Of a stretch of DNA of 64,000 nt, positions 27,776 to 35,939 are shown piece after piece (position 1 is the first letter of the stretch; each line of letters starts with the position of its first letter). The position numbers and the translations under genes were made by a program. The notes beneath the pieces are model-generated. The model searched no databases and had not been told where the DNA came from. It worked only from the letters and a program-made list of their open reading frames with translations. Source of the DNA: Deltaproteobacteria bacterium (GTDB lineage: Bacteria; Desulfobacterota; Desulfobacteria; Desulfobacterales; JAFDMD01); contig JAFDMF010000004.1 in NCBI GenBank assembly GCA_019306065.1, positions 16,189 to 80,188 on the forward strand, written 5' to 3'.

Positions 27776-29115
27776 AAATATCATCTAATATAATTAAGGA
27801 AACAACCCCGGATTTTGACGATATTAAACAAAAAAAATATATTCGGAAGAAATCCGAGATTCGTATATTAAGAATACAAAATGGGGGGTTATTTTACTAA
27901 TAATTTTAAATCTTATTTACGGCGTATTGGATTACTTTATGTATCCAAATCATTGTATTTCTCTTTTTACCATGCGAGTTATTTGCACGCTTTTTCTTAT
28001 AATTCTATTATTTTTATTAAATAAAAAAGATTTTGCAGAAAAACATTATAAATTATTAAATCATATCTATGGAGTATTAGCTTGATATTATTGGGAGTTT
28101 GTCATTTTTCGCCTTATACCTCTTTTGAAACTCTCCGATACGGTAGCTTTGCTATCCTGCTTTATATTCTATCTGTTTTATTTCATAAGGAAACTGCATT
28201 TAACTTAACCTATTTTTTATTATTTCCACTTTAATTATTAGTTCGGTAGTATCTTATGTTGTTACCAAACTCCGCATAAAAGAATTCAAAAAAAGATATG
28301 ATCTAAAAGAAGCAAACAGAATAAAAACCAAAAAACAAAAAGAGCTTAAAGAGGCATTAAATCAGGTAGAAGAATCTTTAGCGCAGGTAAAAAGTATGCA
28401 GACTAAAATGCTGCAAGACGAAAAAGTAAAAGCTTTGGGAATAATAGCCGGCGGCATAGTTCACGAGATAGGCAATTGTTTAAACTACATGCATTATCAC
28501 ACTATATATCTACAGAAAAAGCTGGCGTATGACCCGGATATTAAAGAGTCAATAGACGATGTTGACAAAGGAGTAAACAATATAACCGAAATTACGTCCA
28601 ATCTTAGAAAATTCGGTTCCGGCGGAGTTAAAGAGATAGAAACATTTTTATTAAACCGGCTTATAGGAAGCGCTTTAACTTATGCCCAAGATAGAACCGA
28701 AACAATTGAAGTAAAAAACAGCATTAAAGAGGATATTGAAGCCGCAGGTTATCCGGGAGAACTTTTGCATGTATTTTTAAACCTGATTACAAATGCAAGT
28801 TATGCTTTAAATAGTATTGAAAAAGAGGATAAAATAATAGAGGTAAGTTGTTATAAAAAGAATAAAAAGATACAGGTATCGTTTAAAGATAACGGACCTG
28901 GAATTGAAGAGGAAAAAATCAAGAATATTTTTACTCCGTTTTACACAACCAAAACCACAAATAAAGGAATGGGGCTCGGGCTTAGTATTTGCGCCCAGAT
29001 TATAAGAAATCACGGAAGCGAATTAAAGGTTAAAAGCAAATTAGGCGAATTTACCGAATTTAGCTTTGAAGCGCCTTGCGACGCGGCGCTTATACCTGAT
29101 AATGAAACGAAATAA
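27772..29115 (+). pseudogene. Membrane sensor histidine kinase, frameshifted N-terminal part
   Basis: From the ATG at 27772 (ATGA overlap with the methyltransferase) the N-terminal half is split over frames: EIRDSYIKNTKWGVILLIIL, CISLFTMRVICTLFLIILLF, GVCHFSPYTSFETLRYG, LTYFLLFPL, LIISSVVSYVVTKLRIKEF. Restoring one base at A8 (about 27837), near 28083 and near 28233 makes a single protein of about 450 residues with around five membrane helices. The last 239 residues (28396-29115) are uninterrupted: phospho-acceptor GGIVHEIGNCLN, N-box NLITNASYALN, G1 DNGPGIE, F-box FTPFYTTK, G2 GMGLGLSIC. A coiled coil joins the halves. It resembles the LqsS/PhcS-type sensors encoded beside signal synthases; no response regulator is adjacent. 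Confidence 0.65.
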
Positions 29116-29260
29116 TAAACGCAGCGCGAGTTTGAAACGAGCAATGGATTTCAATAATTGCCAATTGCAGACTTACAATTACCCGATTGTAAGCTTGTAA
29201 TTTTAATTGCAGCTTTGCAATTGATAAACCTATGAAACAAACAATTAAAAGGGGGTAAAA

Positions 29261-29341
29261 ATGAGTAAAAGAATTCATAGAAAAGAGGCGGAAAAAAAAA
29301 GAGATTATGCAAATCTCCTTATTTTTATCTTTAAATTTTAA
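29261..29341 (+). CDS. Possible 26-codon leader or microprotein
   Basis: ATG at 29261 preceded by the strong ribosome-binding sequence AAGGGGGTAAAA. It encodes MSKRIHRKEAEKKRDYANLL and a short aromatic tail, then TAA. Basic N-terminus, hydrophobic end. It may be a fragment; the only argument for it is the ribosome-binding site. Confidence 0.25.
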   Translation: MSKRIHRKEAEKKRDYANLLIFIFKF

Positions 29342-29420
29342 TTCCGATATGTTATTTCCATTTTTCCACGTTAAATAGATAGAAAAAAATTAAACGACAT
29401 ATTGAAAAAAAGGAAAATAT

Positions 29421-29843
29421 ATGGGCGGATTAAATAAAGCGATGATTATAGGAAGACTCGGTAGAGATCCGGAAATGCGTTATACTACGGATGGCGTTGC
29501 AATAGCAAATTTCAGCATAGCCACATCAGAAGATTGGAAAGATAAAAAGACCGGAGAAAAAAAAGAGAAAACGGAATGGCACAGAATAGTAGCCTTTAGA
29601 AGACTTGCCGAAATTTGCGGAGAATACTTAACAAAAGGGAAACAGGTATATATAGAAGGCAGACTTCAAACCAGATCTTGGGAAAAAGACGGCGTTACAA
29701 GATATTCTACCGAAATTATAGCGGATAAAATGCAGTTTTTAGATACAAAAAGCGATTCCGGTTCTCAAGGCGGGGCATCATCTGATACAAGCGCTTATGA
29801 TAATTATATAAACGCTAAGCCAGATGACGATATACCTTTTTAA
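29421..29843 (+). CDS. ssb: Single-stranded DNA-binding protein
   Basis: 140 residues. The OB fold reads [28 protein letters not shown] [40 protein letters not shown] glycine/serine linker leads to the conserved acidic tip DDDIPF, which recruits replication and repair proteins. It is separate from rpsF/rpsR in this genome. GGAAAATAT precedes the start. Confidence 0.97.
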   Translation: MGGLNKAMIIGRLGRDPEMRYTTDGVAIANFSIATSEDWKDKKTGEKKEKTEWHRIVAFRRLAEICGEYLTKGKQVYIEGRLQTRSWEKDGVTRYSTEIIADKMQFLDTKSDSGSQGGASSDTSAYDNYINAKPDDDIPF

Positions 29844-29855
29844 TTTTTACGGCGT

Positions 29856-30035
29856 TTATGCATCTTCCGAAATTTTTTCTTTATCTTTTTCTTTATCTGG
29901 ATCAGACGTGGCTTTTTTAAAGTTTTTTATTCCCTTGCCAAGTCCTGCGCCTATTTCCGGAAGTTTGCCCGCGCCGAAAATTATCATTATAATTACCAGA
30001 ATAATAAGAAGCTCCGGCATACCAATTCCAAACAT
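29856..30035 (-). CDS. tatA: Twin-arginine translocase subunit TatA/TatE
   Basis: 59 residues from the ATG at 30035, chosen because AGGAG lies just upstream; an upstream in-frame ATG at 30074 is less likely. [21 protein letters not shown] is the short N-terminal anchor, [23 protein letters not shown] the hinge and amphipathic helix with the conserved FG and KLP, then a charged tail ([10 protein letters not shown]). Forms the pore-like component of Tat export. No tatB or tatC nearby. Its 3' end converges on ssb. Confidence 0.93.
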   Translation of the reverse strand: MFGIGMPELLIILVIIMIIFGAGKLPEIGAGLGKGIKNFKKATSDPDKEKDKEKISEDA

Positions 30036-30150
30036 ATTATTTCTCCTTTTAGATTCATAATAAAGGTAAAGCATTATAAAAATTTTGCATATGCCAGATA
30101 TATATTATCTTAATATTAAAATATCAAGATAAAAACCAAAAGAAACCTTT

Positions 30151-30207
30151 TGCTAAAATTTTAACCACAGGCTTATTAAAAATAAGTCTAGGATTAAAAT
30201 TTTAGCA
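30151..30207. repeat. Nested inverted repeat
   Basis: Outer arms TGCTAAAATTTTAA / TTAAAATTTTAGCA (14 bp, perfect), with an inner CTTATT/AATAAG hairpin. Lies between the deaminase stop and tatA. The following CAGAAAACAGGCAAAATACA recurs near 52837. Possibly a terminator for the deaminase transcript, and one of the dispersed palindromes. Confidence 0.7.
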
Positions 30208-30247
30208 AAACACAGAAAACAGGCAAAATACAAAGAGCTTTCAACTG

Positions 30248-31573
30248 TTATAATCGGCTAATAATATCTTGGCTTACTCTTTCGGCATCTGCAAGAAGAG
30301 GTTCAATATCAATTGTAACCAGTTTTCTATCTTTCATAACTATCTTTCCGTTTATAACCGTAGCGCTAACATCTGCCGCGTTTGCAGCATAGACTATCCG
30401 AGATATTATATTTCTGCCTACACCCGGAGAATTATGAGGCGTATTAAGTTTAATTACCGCTATATCTGCTTTTTTTCCTCTTTCTATACTGCCGATCTCT
30501 TTTTCTTTGCCCATAGCTTTTGCGCCTTCTAATGTAGCCATTTCAAAAACCGTTTCCGCAGGCATAACTGTAGAATCTAATAGTCTTGTTTTTTGTATTA
30601 AAGCGGCATGGCGCATTTCTGTAAATATATTTAAATTATTACTACATGGCGAGCCGTCCGCAGCTATCGAAATATTACATCCTAGTTTTAAAAGTTCCGG
30701 TATTTGCGCTATGCCGGAAGCAAGCTTTAAATTGGAGCTTGGGCAGTGAACAATCATAGTTTTGGAATCTGCAAGAATCTTTTTCTCCTCTTCGTCTAAC
30801 CATATGCAATGAGCAAGAATAAGATTTTTACCGGTCAAACCCAACTTTTTAAGATATTTGATATTTCTTAAACCTCTTTCCGCCTCTACTAAAGCTATTT
30901 CTCCCAAATTTTCGGAAGCATGAGTATGTATTTTAAGATTCATACTTTTTGCCATATCCGCAACCCTTGACAAAAGCTTTTGAGTACACGATACTACAAA
31001 CCGCGGAGCAAAAGCATATTCGATTCTTCCCTCCGCGCTTTTATGCCATTTATTAATCAGTTTTTCAGATTCTTTAATAGATTCTTCGGTATCTTCCAAC
31101 AATTGCGCAGGAACACCTTTACCGTAATCCATCATGCATTTTCCCGCCAATGCTCTAAAACCTGTTTCTTCTATTGCTTTAAATATAGCTTCCGTATGAC
31201 GAACAGTTCCCATATCTACTATCGAAGTTGTTCCGCAGGATATAAGCTCGGCTATTCCCAGCGTTGCAGATATATAATTCGTTTCGTAAGTATGATTCGC
31301 TTCGCAGGGCCAAATTTTTTTTTTAAGCCAGTCTAAAAGATGCAAGTCATCTGCCAAGCCCTGAAAAAGACGCTGAGTAAGATGAATATGAGGCTGAATA
31401 AACCCGGGAGTTATCGCGCATCCCGAAGCCTCTATTACCTCGTCTGTTTCAACTTCAATCTTATCTTCAATCCGCTCAATCTTATCATCTTTTATTAATA
31501 TATCTCCGGTAAATATCTCCCTTTTGGGATTCATAGTAACTACAACACCGTTTTTTATTAAAAGCGTTTTCAT
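30248..31573 (-). CDS. Amidohydrolase: SAH/MTA deaminase or aminodeoxyfutalosine deaminase
   Basis: 441 residues of the MtaD/SsnA amidohydrolase family. PGFIQPHIHLTQRLFQGL supplies the HxH metal ligands; DDLHLLDWLKKKIWP, HTHASEN (metal ligand His), AHCIWL, and DGSPCSNNLN (metal-ligand Asp) follow. It deaminates an adenosine-like nucleoside. Because a chorismate dehydratase (mqnA) lies 1.7 kb away, aminodeoxyfutalosine deaminase in menaquinone synthesis is plausible; S-adenosylhomocysteine or methylthioadenosine deamination is the alternative. The sequence does not decide. Confidence 0.85.
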   Translation of the reverse strand: MKTLLIKNGVVVTMNPKREIFTGDILIKDDKIERIEDKIEVETDEVIEASGCAITPGFIQPHIHLTQRLFQGLADDLHLLDWLKKKIWPCEANHTYETNYISATLGIAELISCGTTSIVDMGTVRHTEAIFKAIEETGFRALAGKCMMDYGKGVPAQLLEDTEESIKESEKLINKWHKSAEGRIEYAFAPRFVVSCTQKLLSRVADMAKSMNLKIHTHASENLGEIALVEAERGLRNIKYLKKLGLTGKNLILAHCIWLDEEEKKILADSKTMIVHCPSSNLKLASGIAQIPELLKLGCNISIAADGSPCSNNLNIFTEMRHAALIQKTRLLDSTVMPAETVFEMATLEGAKAMGKEKEIGSIERGKKADIAVIKLNTPHNSPGVGRNIISRIVYAANAADVSATVINGKIVMKDRKLVTIDIEPLLADAERVSQDIISRL

Positions 31574-31834
31574 AAAATACCTCTCATATATCCAAATTAT
31601 TCAAAAAGCCTCTGCATAACAAAGGATTTTGTTTATTTCTAATCCACAAAACAAGTTTTCGTATTTCATTTAGCTTCAAATACCGCATCAACTTAATCTG
31701 TTATATAATTCTTTATTTTTATTCTGTAATTTTTTAGATTATATTACTTTAAATAGCAAGATTAATAATATATTGACAAATAAACTAAAAGAACGTAATC
31801 GCTTTATTGGTAACTAATAAAAAGACAGTTAAAA

Positions 31835-33244
31835 ATGTATAATGTTTTAAAACAAGCTATTTTACCCCATCAAAAAGTCTATATCGTAGGAGGCGCAGTA
31901 AGAGATATAATCTTTAACAAAAAGCCGGAAGATATAGACATTGCCGTATCTGAAGATCCGCAAAAATACGGAAAACAGCTTGCAAAAATAACAAACGGTA
32001 GATTAATAACAATAGGCAAAGATCAAAAAAAAATAATAAAAGTAGTTTCAAAAACAAGCAGTTTCGATATATCCCCAATCCGCGGCTCATCCATAAAAGA
32101 AGACTTATCTTTGCGAGATTTTACAATCAACGCCATAGCTCTTAACATTGATAACAACAGTATTATAGATCCGTTTTTAGGCGCAAAAGATATAAAAAAA
32201 AAAAAAATCGCTCCTGTATCCGAAACTATTTTTAAAAAAGACCCTATCCGTCTTATAAGAGCTTATAGAATTGCGGCTTGTTATAATTTTTCAATTGCGG
32301 AGTCCGCTATAGATTTAATAAAAAAATATAAAAATCTTATAACCGAATCCGCTGCGGAAAGAATAAAACATGAGCTTTTTAAAATATTAGATACTCCGTA
32401 CTCCTGCCGATATATAATACAGATGGCAGATTCCGGGCTTTTATTTTCAATTTTTCCGGAGCTTCTGCCTTTGACGGAAAATCCAACACAAAAACCCTTG
32501 CAGAACAAAAAACTTTGTTTGGATTTTAATATATTTGCTCACACAATGCGCGCTTATCACTATCTTGAAACAATCTTAAACAACAACTTTAACCTGCCTA
32601 TAAATCCCGCGCTTAAAATAGATAAAAAAAATATTTCTTCTTTAAAACTTGCAATACTGCTCCATGATATAGGAAAGCCGGAGATAAAAAAAATAAACGA
32701 GGATAATACTCCGACATTTGAAGGACACGATAAAAAAGGCGCTGAACTTGCAGAAAAAATATGCAAAAGACTTAAAACATCTTCAAAAGAAACCGATTAT
32801 ATAAAATTTATAATAAAAAATCATCTCAAGCCTCTTTATCTTTTTCAAAAAAACTGCATAACTCCTATTACAAAAGAAGCAGAAATAAAATTTTTTATAA
32901 CATACTCGGATATTACCCCGGATTTGCTGATACATACCATTGCAGATATACTCGGAAAAAATAAAACCGCTTCAAAACAGGATATAGACTTTGTTTTTTT
33001 TGGAATAAAACTTTATAATAAATTTCAAAACCAATTTTTACTCGCAAAAAGCCTTCCGCCTCTTATAACCGGCAACGATCTTATAAAAAAATTCTCTTTA
33101 AAGCCGTCTCCGTTATTTGCCAAAATACTAAACGCAGTAGAAGAAGCAAGGCTTATACGAAAAATATCGGATAAAGCCGGGGCATTTAAAATTGCCGAAA
33201 AAATCATCTCTTTAAACTCACAAGCAGCAAACCAAAAATATTGA
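31835..33244 (+). CDS. cca: CCA tRNA nucleotidyltransferase / poly(A) polymerase family with HD domain
   Basis: 469 residues. Nucleotidyltransferase head YIVGGAVRDIIF and the catalytic DIDIAV (Asp33/Asp35), then LRDFTINAIALN and DPIRLIRAYRIAACYNF. An HD domain follows (ILLHDIGKP at about 273-281, FEGHDKKGAELAE). Adds or repairs the 3' CCA of tRNAs; the HD domain suggests additional phosphohydrolase activity as in E. coli Cca. It could be a poly(A) polymerase relative, but the HD architecture favours CCA addition. A TTGACA box lies at 31773. Confidence 0.9.
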   Translation: MYNVLKQAILPHQKVYIVGGAVRDIIFNKKPEDIDIAVSEDPQKYGKQLAKITNGRLITIGKDQKKIIKVVSKTSSFDISPIRGSSIKEDLSLRDFTINAIALNIDNNSIIDPFLGAKDIKKKKIAPVSETIFKKDPIRLIRAYRIAACYNFSIAESAIDLIKKYKNLITESAAERIKHELFKILDTPYSCRYIIQMADSGLLFSIFPELLPLTENPTQKPLQNKKLCLDFNIFAHTMRAYHYLETILNNNFNLPINPALKIDKKNISSLKLAILLHDIGKPEIKKINEDNTPTFEGHDKKGAELAEKICKRLKTSSKETDYIKFIIKNHLKPLYLFQKNCITPITKEAEIKFFITYSDITPDLLIHTIADILGKNKTASKQDIDFVFFGIKLYNKFQNQFLLAKSLPPLITGNDLIKKFSLKPSPLFAKILNAVEEARLIRKISDKAGAFKIAEKIISLNSQAANQKY

Positions 33245-33252
33245 CGATTTTT

Positions 33253-34080
33253 CTATACGAAGAAATTAAGATTAACCTTTTTATCAATGATTTTATATTC
33301 ATAAAGCTTATCAAAAAACATAGAAAGCCCAGCGGTTTTTTTATCGTCCAAATCAAAATCAAGCTTTTCAAAATATTTTTTGCAAATTAAATACGGTATA
33401 TTAAGTTTTTCTGCGCCGTTGTTTATTATGGTTTCTATATTTTTTTTGCCTTCTTTTTTAGAAGCTTCAAAATCTTTTATAAGCTTTAAAACCGTTTCTT
33501 TTTCGGTTTTTGCAAACTCTTTATTTACCGCCCATAAGGCAAAAACAAACGGGAGTTTTGTTATATTATTCCATAATACGCCCAAATCCCATGTATATTT
33601 AAAATGTTTATCCCAGCCTCCGGCAAGCGCCGCGTCTCCTATTATAAGCGCGGCTTGTTCGTCCGCGTTTATATCTTTATAAGAATTTATTTTTTTTATT
33701 ATAAAATTCGGAGAAATACCGCGGGAGCAAAAAAAGAGCTTTATAAGATCGGATGCTGTTTTTGATTCTGCAGATATTATTACTTTTGCTTTCTCAAGAT
33801 TTTTTACGGATACTTTAAATACAAATATCACGCTCATAACGTCCGCCGCGCAAGATACCGAAAGATTCGGCAATATAAGCCATCTGTCCTGATTTTGAGC
33901 GTAAGCGGCGGCAGATACAGCGCTTATTTCAAGCTTTTTTTCGGCAAGCATTTTATTTAACCCCGCCGGATGTTTCGATACTATTTTATATTTGTCTTTT
34001 AAAGAGCCATTTTCAAATCCGTAATATATCGGATCAACGTTAATGTAGCTTATTCTTCCTATTGCAAGTTGTTTGGTCAT
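33253..34080 (-). CDS. mqnA: Chorismate dehydratase (futalosine menaquinone pathway)
   Basis: 275 residues. IGRISYINVDPIYYGFENG at residues 7-25, then VSAAAYAQN, and GDAALAGGWDKHFKYTWDLGVLW with TKLPFVFALWAVN, are the MqnA (DUF178) landmarks of this periplasmic-binding-like fold. Converts chorismate to 3-enolpyruvyl-benzoate, the first committed step of futalosine menaquinone synthesis. Converges with cca, whose stop is eight bases away. No mqnC/D/E in the window. Confidence 0.93.
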   Translation of the reverse strand: MTKQLAIGRISYINVDPIYYGFENGSLKDKYKIVSKHPAGLNKMLAEKKLEISAVSAAAYAQNQDRWLILPNLSVSCAADVMSVIFVFKVSVKNLEKAKVIISAESKTASDLIKLFFCSRGISPNFIIKKINSYKDINADEQAALIIGDAALAGGWDKHFKYTWDLGVLWNNITKLPFVFALWAVNKEFAKTEKETVLKLIKDFEASKKEGKKNIETIINNGAEKLNIPYLICKKYFEKLDFDLDDKKTAGLSMFFDKLYEYKIIDKKVNLNFFV

Positions 34081-34233
34081 AAATTTTTTTCTTCTTTTTT
34101 TTGTTCAATTCTTATTAACCGAGTAACATTTTTTTTGACCGAATACCTTTATTAAAAATTAATTTTTTCGTCTTATAAGCGGCAGGTTTTGTATTAGCAA
34201 GCTTTTTAATCGGTTTTTATAGAAAAAAGTCTC

Positions 34234-34266
34234 CTTGAGTAAAGCGAGAAATCCCTTTATTATTTT
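34234..34266. repeat. GAGCGAAGCGAG-family repeat copy
   Basis: CTTGAGTAAAGCGAGAAATC followed by CCTTTATTATTTTTATAATC, closely matching the copy at 35851-35892. Lies in the gap between mqnA and the decayed TPR gene. Confidence 0.7.
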
Positions 34267-34289
34267 TATAATCATCCTTTTTTATAGGC

Positions 34290-34439
34290 ATGAAGCTTTA
34301 CTTTGGTAAAAGTAAAGCTACTCCTGATTATTGTAAGGTTACTTCAGAATATGTGAAGGCTGATTTCAGATCAAAGCAAGGCTACTCTATATCAAAGGGG
34401 CTTTGCTTTAGGTTAAAGGAGATAAACTTTATGCTATAG
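34290..34439 (+). repeat. Degenerate 21-bp tandem repeat, open in one frame (49 codons)
   Basis: About seven units of 21-22 bases with consensus near AAGGCTACTTTAGATTAAAGG, starting at 34293. The array is open from the ATG at 34290 to the TAG at 34437, so each unit would give seven residues (for example KADFRSK then QGYSISK). No convincing ribosome-binding site. Either a fossil of a repeat protein or a non-coding minisatellite. Confidence 0.55.
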
Positions 34440-34507
34440 GAGCTTATTTTTTGTATAATACAGATATATAAAAATAAAATGTTTTTTATATATAAAATAC
34501 GTTATTA

Positions 34508-35155
34508 TTAATTCAATGCTCGTCTGCATAAATAAGCCATTTGTTCAATATTTATAGAATCAAAAATATCCGCTGCCTTTTTTATAAATTTAATCCCTTT
34601 TTCTTTATAATCTTTATTCTCTTTAAAAAGTCTGCCGTAGTTTAAATATGTAGTTGCTATTGAATAAATATCTTGTATATTTTCGTATAGTTTTAAAGCT
34701 TTGTTAAAATAGTTTTCCGCACTTTTGTAATCTCCTGTTTTAAATAAAAGTCCCCCTATTATGCTTATACAATTAGCTTCGCCTATGGTATTCCCTATTT
34801 TTTTATAAATAGATAAAGCGGTTTTAAAAGCTTTAAGTGCGGCTTTATTTTCGGACATTCTAAGCTTAAGCTCACCTGTATAATAATATAAAAGAGCAAT
34901 TGCTTCAATTCCTGTCTTTAAGCTTTTTTTTAAGATTGTTTAATTCAGTTGATTTACCGCATCCTTTATGTCCGCAAAATAGTATTCTGTTTTCCTCTTC
35001 TGTGGTTACATAAGATTTTAAGATGTTAAAAATATTTTATTCCGGATCTCTTGCCGAATTCGTATCAATATAAAACCGGTCAAAATCCTGTTCCGCAAGA
35101 GGCTTTGGGGTGCAGTATTTTTTTATTTCTTCTATAGTTGTAGCTTTTTTATCAT
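34508..35155 (-). pseudogene. Decayed ATPase with TPR C-terminus
   Basis: Pieces in order on the minus strand. An ATG at 35155 after AGGAG leads, with one base missing from an A run, into KATTIEEIKKYCTPKPLAEQ and FDRFYIDTNSARDPE. A stop follows, then ENRILFCGHKGCGKSTELNN, a P-loop of the kind found in STAND-like ATPases. The frame breaks again and jumps into TPR-like helices (34508-34858: NKAALKAFKTALSIYKKIGN, YKSAENYFNKALKLYE). The ATPase core after the P-loop is missing. Clearly non-functional as an ATPase; the 116-codon TPR frame is the longest remaining piece. Confidence 0.7.
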
Positions 35156-35253
35156 TTTTTTACTCCTTGTTTTATTAAAACAAGCCTGTTTTTTTATTGG
35201 TTTCGGTAGATGTTTAAGATTACGGCAGATTAAAATTTTTATCCGACTTTAAC

Positions 35254-35733
35254 TCATGCAAAAGAAGATTTTTTTGTAAAAGAACTAATCAAAACCATTA
35301 CTATTCCTATGCTTATAGCGCTATCCGCCACATTAAAAGCGGGCCAATGAATATTTTTAATATAAAAATCCAAAAAATCTATTACAAACCCGAAAACAAA
35401 CCTGTCTATCAGGTTGCCTATTGCTCCGCTTATAATCAAAGAAAGCCCGAAGTTTAAAAATTTATAAGAAGACGGAACCGTTTTATAAAAAACAAACAAC
35501 AAAAAAATTACTATCATCGGAAGAATCTTAAAAATAATATTTCTTAATAAAACCGATTTTTCGGCAAAAAAGCTAAAAGCCCCCCCCGGATTTTGAAGAT
35601 AGATAAGATTAAAAAAACCGTCTATAACCGAAACCGATTCGAACAAAGAAAAATTGTTTATTATTATTCGTTTTGTCATCTGATCTACGGCTATTATAAT
35701 TACCGCTATTATAATTAGTTTTATATATTTCAT
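35254..35733 (-). CDS. lspA: Signal peptidase II (lipoprotein)
   Basis: 159 residues, four transmembrane segments. DQMTKRII near residue 18, LQNPGGAFSF, GAIGNLIDRFVFGFVIDFLDF with a catalytic Asp and FNVADSAISIG with the second Asp. Cleaves the signal peptide of lipoproteins after Lgt modification. It follows ileS on the same strand at about 200 bases, the classical ileS-lspA order, with an inverted-repeat element in between. Confidence 0.95.
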   Translation of the reverse strand: MKYIKLIIIAVIIIAVDQMTKRIIINNFSLFESVSVIDGFFNLIYLQNPGGAFSFFAEKSVLLRNIIFKILPMIVIFLLFVFYKTVPSSYKFLNFGLSLIISGAIGNLIDRFVFGFVIDFLDFYIKNIHWPAFNVADSAISIGIVMVLISSFTKKSSFA

Positions 35734-35768
35734 TACATTTCTGTTTGGTAAAACTACCCTATTTTATA

Positions 35769-35892
35769 AAATTTCTCCTCGCCGCACTCGTTGACATTAC
35801 ATGACAAAAAAACAGCTCGTCGAAATGACAAAAAAAAAAAACTTCCTTCCTGTCCTGTCGAGCGAAGTGAAAAACCCCTTTATTATTTTGAT
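35769..35892. repeat. Paired palindromic element (GAGCGAAGCGAG family) between ileS and lspA
   Basis: Left arm AATTTCTCCTCGCCGCACTC (35770) and right arm TGTCGAGCGAAGTGAAAAAC (35856) are inverted copies, with a second short copy (CTCGTCGAAATGACA) inside. As a unit it could fold into a long hairpin. The equivalent element upstream of the acyl-CoA dehydrogenase at 55807 has the same organisation. Confidence 0.75.
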
Positions 35893-35939
35893 AATCATTC
35901 TTTTTTACGTCTATAATATAATCATGGGCGTTTTCTCTG

